A stretch of DNA of 64,000 nucleotides. Source: JACVRW01 sp963764665 (GTDB taxonomy: Bacteria > Actinomycetota > Thermoleophilia > Solirubrobacterales > Thermoleophilaceae). Below are positions 57,221 to 64,000 of the stretch, one piece after another. The stretch spans positions 62,001-126,000 of the forward strand of contig CAVXTL010000017.1 in assembly GCA_963764665.1 (NCBI GenBank), read 5' to 3'. The translations under genes were made by a program, and so were the position numbers. Within the stretch, counting starts at the first letter, position 1. Each line of letters opens with the position of its first letter. The notes under the pieces were generated by a model that made no database searches, was not told where the DNA came from, and was given only the letters and a program-made list of their open reading frames with translations.

Positions 57221-57936
57221 GCGCCACGGAGTTCACGGCCGACGAGCTGATGACCGTGGCCGCGGCCCGTGAGCTGCAGGACCGCACGGTCTGCTTCGTG
57301 GGTATCGGGCTGCCGAGCACCGCGGCCAACCTGGCGCGGCTCACGCACGCGCCGCGCACGGTGCTGGTGTACGAGTCGGGCACGATCGGCTCCAAGCCCT
57401 CGGTGCTGCCGCTCTCGATCGGCGACGGCGAGCTGGCGGAGACCGCCGACTCCGTGGTGTCGGTGCCGGAGATCTTCAACTACTGGCTCCAGGGCGGCCG
57501 CATCGACGTGGGCTTCCTGGGCGCGGCGCAGATCGACCGGCGCGGGCACCTGAACAGCACCGTGATCGGGGACTACCAGCGCCCGACGGTGCGCCTGCCG
57601 GGTGGCGGCGGTGCGCCGGAGATCGCCGCGCTGGCCAAGGAGATCATCGTGATCATGCGCCAGTCCACCCGCACGTTCGTGGACAAGCTCGACTTCCGCT
57701 CCTCGGTAGGGCGCCCGCCCGTGGTGATCACCGATCTCGGGGTGCTGCGGCCCGACCCCAAGGGCGGCGAGCTGAGACTGGCCCAGATCCATCCCGGCGT
57801 GACCGTGGACGACGTGCGCGAGGCCACGGGCTGGAAGCTGAGGGTGGCCGAGAAGCTGGAGCGGACCGAGCCGCCGACGTCCGAGGAGCTGGGCGTGCTG
57901 CGCGAGTTGAAAGCGACGCTGGAGGCGGCTGCATGA
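57217..57936 (+). CDS. pcaJ: CoA-transferase subunit B (3-oxoadipate CoA-transferase-type)
   Basis: The 239-residue beta subunit. FVGIGLPSTAANLARLTHAP is the usual glycine-rich start, and VLVYESGTIGSKPSVLPLSI holds the catalytic glutamate that forms the glutamyl-CoA thioester. VGFLGAAQIDRRGHLNSTVI and PGGGGAPEIAALAKE are conserved CoA-transferase segments. Works with subunit A on 3-oxoadipate. The ATG overlaps the A stop (ATGA) and its own stop overlaps pcaH in the same way, so all are one transcript. Confidence 0.9.
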   Translation: MSATEFTADELMTVAAARELQDRTVCFVGIGLPSTAANLARLTHAPRTVLVYESGTIGSKPSVLPLSIGDGELAETADSVVSVPEIFNYWLQGGRIDVGFLGAAQIDRRGHLNSTVIGDYQRPTVRLPGGGGAPEIAALAKEIIVIMRQSTRTFVDKLDFRSSVGRPPVVITDLGVLRPDPKGGELRLAQIHPGVTVDDVREATGWKLRVAEKLERTEPPTSEELGVLRELKATLEAAA

Positions 57937-58649
57937 CGACCTCGAAGGGCAGGGTGGTACTGCCGGGCTACAGGCGCGAGAACGCCGACCCGCCGTATCT
58001 CAGCCCCGACTACATGGCCACGCGCACGCGCTCGCCGGAGCGTCCGCTGATCCCGCTGGCGCACTCGCTCTCCGAGATCACCGGGCCGGTGTTCGGCCAC
58101 GAGCGCGTGGGCGAGCTCGACCACGACCTCACGCGCCAGCACGCCGGCGAGCCGCTCGGCGAGCGCATCATCCTGCACGGCAGGGTGCTCGACGGCGACG
58201 GGCGTCCGGTGCGGAACACGCTGATCGAGCTGTGGCAGGCCAACGCCGCCGGGCGCTACCGCCACGACGTGGACCGTCATCCCGCGCCGCTCGACCCGAA
58301 CTTCGGCGGCGGCGGGCGCTGCATGACCGACGACGAGGGGCGCTACCGCTTCGTCACGGTCAAGCCGGGCGCCTACCCGTGGCGCAACCACGAGAACGCC
58401 TGGCGCGCCGCGCACATCCACCTCTCGCTGTTCGGGCCGGCGTTCGCGACGCGGCTCGTGACCCAGATGTACTTCCCCGGCGACCCGCTCTTCTCTCAGG
58501 ACCCGATCTTCAACTCGGTGCCCGACCCGAAGCACCGGCAGCTGATGATCTCGAGCTTCGACCTCAGCCAGACCGTGCCCGAGTGGGCGCTGGCATACGA
58601 GTTCGACATCGTCCTGCGAGGGCGCGAGGCCACGCCCTCGGAGGGCTGA
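57933..58649 (+). CDS. pcaH: Protocatechuate 3,4-dioxygenase beta subunit
   Basis: A 238-residue catalytic subunit of the intradiol dioxygenase that opens protocatechuate to 3-carboxy-cis,cis-muconate. The four ferric iron ligands are all visible: Tyr109 in GRYRHDVD, Tyr148 in GAYPWRNHENAW and His161/His163 in RAAHIHLSLFG, one residue off the Pseudomonas numbering. The start contains YLSPDYMATRTRSPERPLIP, characteristic of the beta chain. ATG at 57933 overlaps the CoA-transferase stop; pcaG follows one base after the stop. Confidence 0.97.
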   Translation: MTTSKGRVVLPGYRRENADPPYLSPDYMATRTRSPERPLIPLAHSLSEITGPVFGHERVGELDHDLTRQHAGEPLGERIILHGRVLDGDGRPVRNTLIELWQANAAGRYRHDVDRHPAPLDPNFGGGGRCMTDDEGRYRFVTVKPGAYPWRNHENAWRAAHIHLSLFGPAFATRLVTQMYFPGDPLFSQDPIFNSVPDPKHRQLMISSFDLSQTVPEWALAYEFDIVLRGREATPSEG

Positions 58650-58650
58650 G

Positions 58651-59211
58651 GTGGCGCTGCCCACGCCATCCCAGACGGTCGGGCCGTTCTTCGTGATCGG
58701 GCTGCCGTTCGAGGGAGACCAGCAGCTGGTGGCGCCCGGCGCGGACGGTGCGGTGCGGTTGGAGGGCGTGGTCTACGACGGGGAGGGGGCGCCGGTCAAC
58801 GACGCGCTCATCGAGATCTGGCAGGCCAACCGCGGCGGCCGCTACGCGCACCCCGAGGACACGCGCGAGGAGATCCCGCTGGAGGACGGCTTCATGGGCC
58901 ACGGGCGCTGCGGCACCGACGACGACGGCCGGTATGGCTTCGTGACGGTCAAGCCCGGGCCCGTCCCGGCCCTCGGCGGAGGCCTTCAGGCGCCGCACAT
59001 CGAGGTGTCCGTGCTTGCGCGCGGCCTGCTCAAGCGACTCGCCACCCGCGTCTACTTCCCCGATGAGGTCGAGGCCAACGAGGCCGACCCCGTGCTCTCC
59101 TCGCTCGAGCCCGAGCAGCGCTCCACCCTGGTGGCGCGCGATGATGGCGGCGTGCTGCGCTTCGACATCCGCCTCCAGGGCGAGGGCGAGACCGTCTTCT
59201 TTGACGTCTAG
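58651..59211 (+). CDS. pcaG: Protocatechuate 3,4-dioxygenase alpha subunit
   Basis: A 186-residue alpha chain. It begins PTPSQTVGPFFVIGLPF, the classic alpha start, and shares the core IEIWQANRGGRYAHPEDTRE, GRCGTDDDGRYGFVTVKPG and APHIEVSVLARGLLKRLATR with family members. The iron ligands of the beta chain are not kept, as expected for alpha. With PcaH it forms the ring-opening enzyme. GTG start with GGAGG upstream, one base after pcaH. The pcaB gene overlaps its end by 11 bases. Confidence 0.96.
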   Translation: MALPTPSQTVGPFFVIGLPFEGDQQLVAPGADGAVRLEGVVYDGEGAPVNDALIEIWQANRGGRYAHPEDTREEIPLEDGFMGHGRCGTDDDGRYGFVTVKPGPVPALGGGLQAPHIEVSVLARGLLKRLATRVYFPDEVEANEADPVLSSLEPEQRSTLVARDDGGVLRFDIRLQGEGETVFFDV

Positions 59212-60538
59212 CCACCTCTTCGGCGCGCTGTTCCTCCCCGACCCCGTGCGGGCGGCCGTGTCCGATCGCGCCTGGGTGGAGGCGATGTTGCGGTTCGAGG
59301 CCGCGCTGGCGATCGCATCAGCCCGCGCCGGGCTGGTTCCGGCAGACGCCGCGGAGGCGATCGCGGCGGCCGCGGCGGATCCCGGCCGGTTCGACCCCGA
59401 GGAGCTCGGCCGCCAGGCCCGCGCCGCGGGCAACCCGGCGGCGCCGCTGGTCAAGGCGCTGACGAGCGCGGTGGAGGGGGAGGGGGCCCGCCACGTGCAC
59501 CGCGGCGCGACGAGCCAGGACGTAATGGACACCGCCTCGATGCTGGTGGCGCGCGACGCACGGGCGATCGTCAAGGCGGACCTCGACGCGGCGGCGGCGG
59601 CGTGCGCACGGCTGGCCGACGAGCATCGCGCCACGATCATGCCCGGGCGCACCCTGCTCCAGCAGGCTCTGCCCACGACCTTCGGGCTCAGAGCCGCGGG
59701 CTGGCTCGTGGCGCTGCTCGATGCCGGCGACCGCCTGGCCGGCGTGCCGCTCGCGGTCGAGCTCGGCGGGGCGGCGGGCACGCTCGCCTCGCTCGGCTCC
59801 GACGGTCCGCGCGTGCTGGCCGAGCTCGCCTCCGAGCTCGAGCTGGAGGAGCCGGCGCTGCCGTGGCACACAGCGCGCCTGCGGGTGGCCGAGCTCGGCG
59901 CGGCGCTGGCGCTGGCGGGGGGCACGCTCGAGAAGATCGCGCTCGACGTGACGCTGCTCGCCCAGACCGAGGTCGGCGAGCTGGCCGAGCCGGGCGGGGA
60001 GGGTCGCGGCGGTTCGTCGACGCTGCCCCACAAGCGCAACCCGGTTGGGTCGGTGCTCGCCATCGCCTGCGCGCGGCGCGTGCGCGGCGAGACGTCGATC
60101 CTGCTGGCGGCGATGGCGCAGGAGCACGAGCGCGCCGCGGGCGCCTGGCAGGCCGAGTGGGAGGCGCTCGGCGGGGCGCTGGCCTACACCGGCGGCGCCG
60201 CGGCGGCCGTGCGCGAGGTGGTGGAGGGCGTTGAGGTACGCCCCGATCGCATGCGCGCGAACCTCGACGCCACCGGCGGGCTGATCCTGGCGGAGGCGGT
60301 GAGCACGGCGCTCGGTGAGCACGTGGGCCGCGGCGAGGCCCACGAGCTCGTGGGCGCGGCCGCGCGCCGCGCCACGGAGGCCGGACGGCCGTTCCGGGAC
60401 GAGTTGCTGGACGATGCCGAGATCAGCTCGCACCTCTCAGCCGAGGACGTGGACCGCGCGCTCGACCCGGCCGCCTATCTCGGGGCCGCCGACGCGTTCG
60501 TGGCGCGCGCCCTCGAGCGCTACAGGGAGCGGCGATGA
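59201..60538 (+). CDS. pcaB: 3-Carboxy-cis,cis-muconate cycloisomerase
   Basis: A 445-residue member of the fumarase/aspartase superfamily that lactonises 3-carboxymuconate to 4-carboxymuconolactone. The superfamily signature GSSTLPHKRNPVGSVLA is clear, as are HVHRGATSQDVMDTASMLVA and PGRTLLQQALPTTFGLRAAG. The best start is a TTG at 59201 inside the last codons of pcaG, giving SSHLFGALFLPDPVRAAVSD at the N-terminus as in other PcaB. No ATG or GTG fits. It overlaps pcaD by four bases. Confidence 0.94.
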   Translation: MTSSHLFGALFLPDPVRAAVSDRAWVEAMLRFEAALAIASARAGLVPADAAEAIAAAAADPGRFDPEELGRQARAAGNPAAPLVKALTSAVEGEGARHVHRGATSQDVMDTASMLVARDARAIVKADLDAAAAACARLADEHRATIMPGRTLLQQALPTTFGLRAAGWLVALLDAGDRLAGVPLAVELGGAAGTLASLGSDGPRVLAELASELELEEPALPWHTARLRVAELGAALALAGGTLEKIALDVTLLAQTEVGELAEPGGEGRGGSSTLPHKRNPVGSVLAIACARRVRGETSILLAAMAQEHERAAGAWQAEWEALGGALAYTGGAAAAVREVVEGVEVRPDRMRANLDATGGLILAEAVSTALGEHVGRGEAHELVGAAARRATEAGRPFRDELLDDAEISSHLSAEDVDRALDPAAYLGAADAFVARALERYRERR

Positions 60539-61311
60539 CCACGGAGCTCCACCACCGCTTCGACGGCCCCGAGGATGCCCCGGTGGTCGTGCTCTCGAAC
60601 TCGCTCGGCATGGCGCTCGAGATGTGGGACGACCAGATGCCGGCGCTCACCGAGCGGTTCAGGGTGCTGCGCTACGACCAGCGCGGGCACGGCCGCACGC
60701 CCGCCGCGCCGGGTCCGTACGCGATCGCCGACCTGGCGCGCGACGCGCTCGCGCTCCTCGACGAGCTCGGCCTGGAGCGCGTGACCTGGTGCGGCTGCTC
60801 GCTGGGCGGTATGACCGGGCTGTGGCTGGCGATCAACGCGCCCGAGCGGATCGACCGGCTGGCGCTCTGCTGCACGACCGCCCACCTGCCGCCGCGCGAG
60901 ATGTGGACCGAGCGGGCCGCCACCGTGCGCGAGCACGGGATGGAGCCGATGGTGGAGGGCGCCCTGGAGCGCTGGTTCACCCCGGCGCTGGGGGAGCGGC
61001 GACCCGAGGCGCTGGAGGCCGCGCGCCGGATGCTGCTGGCCGTCGAGCCGGAGGGCTACGCCGGTTGCTGCGAGGCGATCGGCGACCACGACCTCCGCGA
61101 CTCGCTCGGGCGGATCGAGGCGCCCACGCTGATCATCGCCGGCGCCGACGATCCCGCCACGCCGCCGGACCAGGCGCGCGTGATGGAGGCGGGCATCGAC
61201 GGGGCGCGGCTGGTGGTGCTGGACGACGCGCGGCACCTGGCGAACATCGAGCGCCCGGAAGAGGTCAACCGCGAGCTGCTCGACCACCTCGGCGTGGGGG
61301 CGAGGGCATGA
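60535..61311 (+). CDS. pcaD: 3-Oxoadipate enol-lactonase
   Basis: A 258-residue alpha/beta hydrolase. VVLSNSLGMALEMWDDQMPAL is the PcaD-type oxyanion region, VLRYDQRGHGRTP the next strand, and the nucleophile is Ser89 in WCGCSLGGMTGLWLA. The acid is in IAGADDPATPPDQA and the base in DDARHLANIERPEE. It hydrolyses the enol-lactone to 3-oxoadipate. It is separate from pcaC here, while in several actinobacteria the two are fused as PcaL. ATGA overlaps on both sides. Confidence 0.94.
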   Translation: MTTELHHRFDGPEDAPVVVLSNSLGMALEMWDDQMPALTERFRVLRYDQRGHGRTPAAPGPYAIADLARDALALLDELGLERVTWCGCSLGGMTGLWLAINAPERIDRLALCCTTAHLPPREMWTERAATVREHGMEPMVEGALERWFTPALGERRPEALEAARRMLLAVEPEGYAGCCEAIGDHDLRDSLGRIEAPTLIIAGADDPATPPDQARVMEAGIDGARLVVLDDARHLANIERPEEVNRELLDHLGVGARA

Positions 61312-61685
61312 GCGACCCGGCGCACGAGCGCGGCATGAAGGTCCGGCGCGAGGTGCTCGGCGACGAGCACGTGGACGCCGCGGTGGAGCGCACCAGCGAC
61401 TTCACCGCCGAGTACCAGGACCTGATCACCCGCTACGCCTGGGGCGAGATCTGGACCCGCCCCGGCCTCGACCGCCGCACCCGCAGCGCGATCACGATCA
61501 CGGCGCTGGTGGCACGCGGGCAGTTCGACGAGCTGGAGATGCACATCCGCGCCGCGCTGCGCAACGGCCTGAGCGCGGACGAGATCAAGGAAGTCCTGCT
61601 CCAGAGCGCGATCTACTGCGGGGTGCCGGCGGCGAACACGGCGTTTGCGGTGGCGCAGCGCGTGCTGGAGGCCCCGGACACCTAG
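61308..61685 (+). CDS. pcaC: 4-Carboxymuconolactone decarboxylase
   Basis: A 125-residue CMD-family protein. GMKVRREVLGDEHVDAAVER at the start, then the core FQD-like FTAEYQDLITRYAWGEIWTR and RTRSAITITALVARGQFDEL, with EMHIRAALRNGLSADEIKEV and AIYCGVPAANTAFAVAQ, match PcaC along its full length. It decarboxylates 4-carboxymuconolactone to the 3-oxoadipate enol-lactone, the substrate of PcaD. It ends the operon; a strong hairpin follows 18 bases later. The thiolase PcaF is not in the window. Confidence 0.95.
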   Translation: MSDPAHERGMKVRREVLGDEHVDAAVERTSDFTAEYQDLITRYAWGEIWTRPGLDRRTRSAITITALVARGQFDELEMHIRAALRNGLSADEIKEVLLQSAIYCGVPAANTAFAVAQRVLEAPDT

Positions 61686-61703
61686 GGATCTCGGACGCGC
61701 CTT

Positions 61704-61732
61704 ACGTTGACCGTGTTATTCACGGTCAACGT
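61704..61732. terminator. Strong bidirectional hairpin terminator
   Basis: ACGTTGACCGTG (61704-61715) and CACGGTCAACGT (61721-61732) form a perfect 12-base stem with a 5-base loop TTATT. It lies between the end of pcaC (plus) and the end of the aldehyde dehydrogenase (minus). No long T-tract follows, but stem strength and position between convergent genes make a two-way transcription stop very likely. Confidence 0.75.
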
Positions 61733-61764
61733 CAGTTGCGTCGATGACCCCGGCCGCCGGCGCC

Positions 61765-63231
61765 CTAGATCGGGTAGTGCCGCGAGCCCGACTGGACCGT
61801 GATCCAGCGCAGCTCGGTGAACTCGTCCAGGGCCGCCTTGCCGCCGAAGCGCCCGAAGCCGCTCGCCTTCACGCCGCCGAACGGCATCTGCGGCTCGTCG
61901 TGGACGGTCGCTCCGTTCACGTGGCAGATGCCGCTCTCGATCCGGCGGGCGAGGTCGAGGGCGGTCGGCACGTCGGCCCCGAACACCGAGGCCGACAGGC
62001 CGTACTCGGTGTCGTTGGCCACGCGCACCGCCTCGTCCGGGCCGTCGACCGCAACGATCCCTACCACCGGGCCGAACGACTCCTCGCTGTAGATCCGCAT
62101 CTTCGGGGTGACCCCGTTCAGCACCGTCGGAGGGAAGAGCGGCCCGTCGGGCTCGCCGCCGGTCACCACCTCGGCGCCGTTCGACACGGCGTCCTGCACG
62201 AGGCCGGCCACGCGCTCGACCGCAGCGGCGTTGACCATCGGGCCGATCTGCGTGCCGGGGTCGCGCGGGTCGCCGACGGTCAGGGCGGCGGCGCGCTCGC
62301 CCAGCTTGGCGGCGAACGAGTCGACCACCGAGCGGTCGACCACCAGGCGCTCGGTGGACATGCAGATCTGGCCCTGGTGCATGAACGCGCCGAACTTGGC
62401 GGCTGCCACGGCCTCGTCGATGTCGGCGTCGGCGAGCACGATCTGCGGCGCCTTGCCGCCCAGCTCGAGCAGCACGCGCTTGAGGTGGCGCGCTGCGTTC
62501 TCGGCCACCAGGCGCCCCACGCGGGTGGAGCCGGTGAAGTTGATGCGCCGGACGGCTGGGTGGGCGATCAGCTCGTCGACCACGTCGGCGGCGTCCGGTC
62601 CCTCGTGGGTCAGGAGGTTGACCACGCCCGGCGGGAGCCCCGCGTCGTTGAGGGCGCGGGCGATCTCGCCGTGCGTGCGCGGGCAGACCTCGGATGCCTT
62701 GAGGATCACGGTGTTCCCGAACGCCAGCGGCTGAGCGACCGCACGGGTGCCGAGGATCACGGGCGCGTTCCACGGCGCGATGCCGAGCACCACCCCGGCG
62801 GGCTGGCGGATGCCGAAGGCGGTGAGGCCGGGCACGTCGGAAGGAATCACCTCGCCGGTGACGGCGGTGGTCTGCGCCGCCGCCTCGGCGAGCATCCCCG
62901 CCGCGAAGTTGGTGTTGAACATTCCCCAGCCGAAGGTGCCGCCGGTCTCCTGCGTGACGATGCCGGCGATGTGCTCCGCGCGCTCCCGGAGCAGCCCGGC
63001 AGCCTTCTGGAGCAGGTCGCGACGCGCATTCGGCGGTGTGGCGGCCCACTCGGGGAACGCGGCGGCCGCGGCGTCGGCGGCGGCGCGGGCGTCCTCGCGC
63101 TTGGCGGCGGCGGCCTTGCCGACCGTGTCGCCGGTGAACGGGTCGGTCTGCTCGAACGAGCTTCCCGATCCGGCGCCCTTCCACTCTCCGCCGATCAGCA
63201 GATCCTGCTGCTCGAGTTCCACCGTGCTCAT
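61765..63231 (-). CDS. Aldehyde dehydrogenase, vanillin/salicylaldehyde dehydrogenase-like
   Basis: A 488-residue aldehyde dehydrogenase of the group that includes vanillin and salicylaldehyde dehydrogenases. Its markers are APWNAPVILGTRAVAQPLAF with the oxyanion Asn, GNTVILKASEVCPRTH, FTGSTRVGRLVAENAARHL, LELGGKAPQIV with the base Glu, MHQGQICMSTERLVV with the catalytic Cys, and the C-terminal LRWITVQSGSRHYPI. It would oxidise vanillin or 4-hydroxybenzaldehyde released by Ech to vanillate or 4-hydroxybenzoate. It uses ATG 63231 with GAGAGGAGA upstream and is divergent from purU. Confidence 0.9.
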   Translation of the reverse strand: MSTVELEQQDLLIGGEWKGAGSGSSFEQTDPFTGDTVGKAAAAKREDARAAADAAAAAFPEWAATPPNARRDLLQKAAGLLRERAEHIAGIVTQETGGTFGWGMFNTNFAAGMLAEAAAQTTAVTGEVIPSDVPGLTAFGIRQPAGVVLGIAPWNAPVILGTRAVAQPLAFGNTVILKASEVCPRTHGEIARALNDAGLPPGVVNLLTHEGPDAADVVDELIAHPAVRRINFTGSTRVGRLVAENAARHLKRVLLELGGKAPQIVLADADIDEAVAAAKFGAFMHQGQICMSTERLVVDRSVVDSFAAKLGERAAALTVGDPRDPGTQIGPMVNAAAVERVAGLVQDAVSNGAEVVTGGEPDGPLFPPTVLNGVTPKMRIYSEESFGPVVGIVAVDGPDEAVRVANDTEYGLSASVFGADVPTALDLARRIESGICHVNGATVHDEPQMPFGGVKASGFGRFGGKAALDEFTELRWITVQSGSRHYPI

Positions 63232-63321
63232 GCGTGTCTCCTCTCCCGATCTCCCCGGCGTGCTGCTATGTCAGGCTACCTGAGACACGGCGCCGTCCAC
63301 CACGCCAGGTAGAACCCGCGT
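63232..63321. promoter_or_regulatory. Divergent gap between aldehyde dehydrogenase and purU
   Basis: These 90 bases hold the control elements of two divergent genes. TCAGG-CTA-CCTGA (63271-63283) is a perfect 5-base palindrome around three bases and could be a regulator site. No TCAAA-type palindrome like those elsewhere is present. No clear -35/-10 pair can be assigned. Confidence 0.35.
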
Positions 63322-64000
63322 GTGGCCGATCAGCCCGCGATCACGCGGCTACTCATCTCGTGTCCCGACCGTGCCGGGATCGTCAGCGCCGCGTCGGGCT
63401 TTCTCTTCGAGGCGGGCGCGAACATCGTGCGCTCGGACCAGTACACGACCAACCCCGAGGGCGGCGAGTTCTTCATGCGCATGGAGTACTTCCTGCCCAT
63501 GTCGGCAGCCGACCGCGAGGCGCTCGAGCGCGACTTCGTTGCCAAGGTCGCGGAGCCGTTCCAGATGGAGTGGCGCATGTGGGACACGGCGAACCGCAAG
63601 CGCGTGGGCATCCTCGTCTCACGCGAGGAGCACTGCCTGCTCGACCTGATGTGGCGCTGGCGCCGCGGCTCGATGGAGGGCGACATCACGATCGTCGCCT
63701 CGAACCACGAGGATGCGCGCGGTGACGTGGAGGGCTTCGGCATTCCCTTCGAGCACGTGCCGGTGACCAAGGAGACCAAGCCGGAGTCGGAGGCCAGGCT
63801 GCTCGAGCTGCTCGTGGGCAACTGCGAGCTGGTGGTGCTCGCCCGCTACATGCAGATCGTGTCGGGCGACTTCCTGGAGCGGCTCGGCGTGCCGGTGATC
63901 AACATCCACCACTCGTTCCTCCCGGCGTTCGCGGGCGCGGGCCCGTACGAGCGGGCCAAGGAGCGCGGCGTGAAGCTCATCGGCGCCACCGCCCACTACG
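63322..64000 (+). CDS. purU: Formyltetrahydrofolate deformylase, 3'-truncated by window edge
   Basis: The first 226 codons of PurU, running off the right edge, so no stop is visible. The N-terminal ACT domain (ITRLLISCPDRAGIVSAASG, then FLFEAGANIVRSDQY) is followed by the formyltransferase-like domain: RVGILVSREEHCLLDLMWRW, GIPFEHVPVTKETKPESEA, VVLARYMQIVSGDFLERL and the INIHHSFLPAFAGAGPYERA motif. It hydrolyses 10-formyl-tetrahydrofolate to formate and tetrahydrofolate. In a region with methyl-transfer genes it could regenerate free tetrahydrofolate after aromatic O-demethylation. GTG start at 63322. Confidence 0.93.
   Translation, partial: MADQPAITRLLISCPDRAGIVSAASGFLFEAGANIVRSDQYTTNPEGGEFFMRMEYFLPMSAADREALERDFVAKVAEPFQMEWRMWDTANRKRVGILVSREEHCLLDLMWRWRRGSMEGDITIVASNHEDARGDVEGFGIPFEHVPVTKETKPESEARLLELLVGNCELVVLARYMQIVSGDFLERLGVPVINIHHSFLPAFAGAGPYERAKERGVKLIGATAHY

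Noticed and set aside
1..64000. tRNA, rRNA, CRISPR arrays, insertion sequences or phage genes
   Set aside because: I found no tRNA-like cloverleaf, no ribosomal RNA segment, no regularly spaced identical repeats and no transposase, integrase or phage structural protein.

Overview
The window is about 64 kb of very GC-rich DNA, densely packed with genes. GTG and TTG starts are common, neighbouring genes usually overlap by 1-4 bases (ATGA, GTGA, TTGA or TGATG), and there are no RNA genes, insertion sequences or CRISPR arrays. This style, together with the gene families, fits a soil actinobacterium, possibly of the Thermoleophilia/Solirubrobacterales type. That lineage is an inference from composition and gene content, not from a marker gene.

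The dominant theme is catabolism of plant or lignin-derived aromatics. (1) 5354-16987, minus strand: a 12-gene operon with a branched-chain-amino-acid-type ABC importer (binding protein, two permeases, two ATPases), a two-subunit thiamine-diphosphate E1 (acetoin/2-oxoacid dehydrogenase type), a second E1 with alpha and beta fused in one chain, a VOC protein, a TIM-barrel isomerase-like protein, a zinc alcohol dehydrogenase and a 2,4'-dihydroxyacetophenone-dioxygenase-like cupin. (2) 17175-27637, plus strand: a MetE-like methyltransferase, an SDR, a zinc alcohol dehydrogenase, a GMC alcohol oxidase, a split PEP-synthase-like pair (phenylphosphate-synthase architecture), a biotin carrier protein, a biotin-dependent carboxyltransferase and a HAD phosphatase. 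The last five resemble the phosphorylate-carboxylate-dephosphorylate modules (Hpe, Acv) that attack acetovanillone-type aryl ketones, but no biotin carboxylase gene is present. (3) 37637-44458: an amidohydrolase, a benzaldehyde-dehydrogenase-like enzyme divergent from a benzoylformate-decarboxylase-like enzyme, a MarR regulator and hydroxycinnamoyl-CoA hydratase-lyase (ech). (4) 45347-51355, minus strand: an extradiol-type VOC dioxygenase, RraA-type aldolase, GalB-type 4-oxalomesaconate hydratase, amidohydrolase, 6PGDH-like dehydrogenase, GntR regulator and PaaK-like CoA ligase. Divergent from it are a homocysteine-methyltransferase/SAM-methyltransferase fusion and a folate-binding GcvT-like protein. 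(5) 55129-61685, plus strand: pobA, a two-subunit CoA transferase and pcaHGBDC, which together cover 4-hydroxybenzoate to 3-oxoadipyl-CoA. A vanillin/salicylaldehyde-type dehydrogenase and purU follow.

Three operon-control regions (near 17100, 51389 and 56343) share a 16-base palindromic motif, CATCAAA-N3-TTTGAC with at most one deviation. I propose it as the operator of the GntR regulator encoded at 49320-50102. It would tie the importer operon, the methyl-transfer genes, the gallate-type lower pathway and the protocatechuate operon into one regulon.

The remaining genes are ordinary: a sensor kinase fragment, HtrA-type protease, SDR, GNAT acetyltransferase, orphan polyamine-binding-type lipoprotein, LURP-one protein, AraC regulator with a VOC protein, acetoacetyl-CoA synthetase, YdeI-like protein, phosphodiester glycosidase, alpha/beta hydrolases, diguanylate cyclase, amidase, CHAD protein and peroxiredoxin.

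Seven otherwise intact genes carry eight single-base frameshifts. Every one is corrected by removing one base, mostly in or beside short G/C runs. The pattern looks like sequencing or assembly error rather than gene decay, and the affected genes should be read as probably functional.
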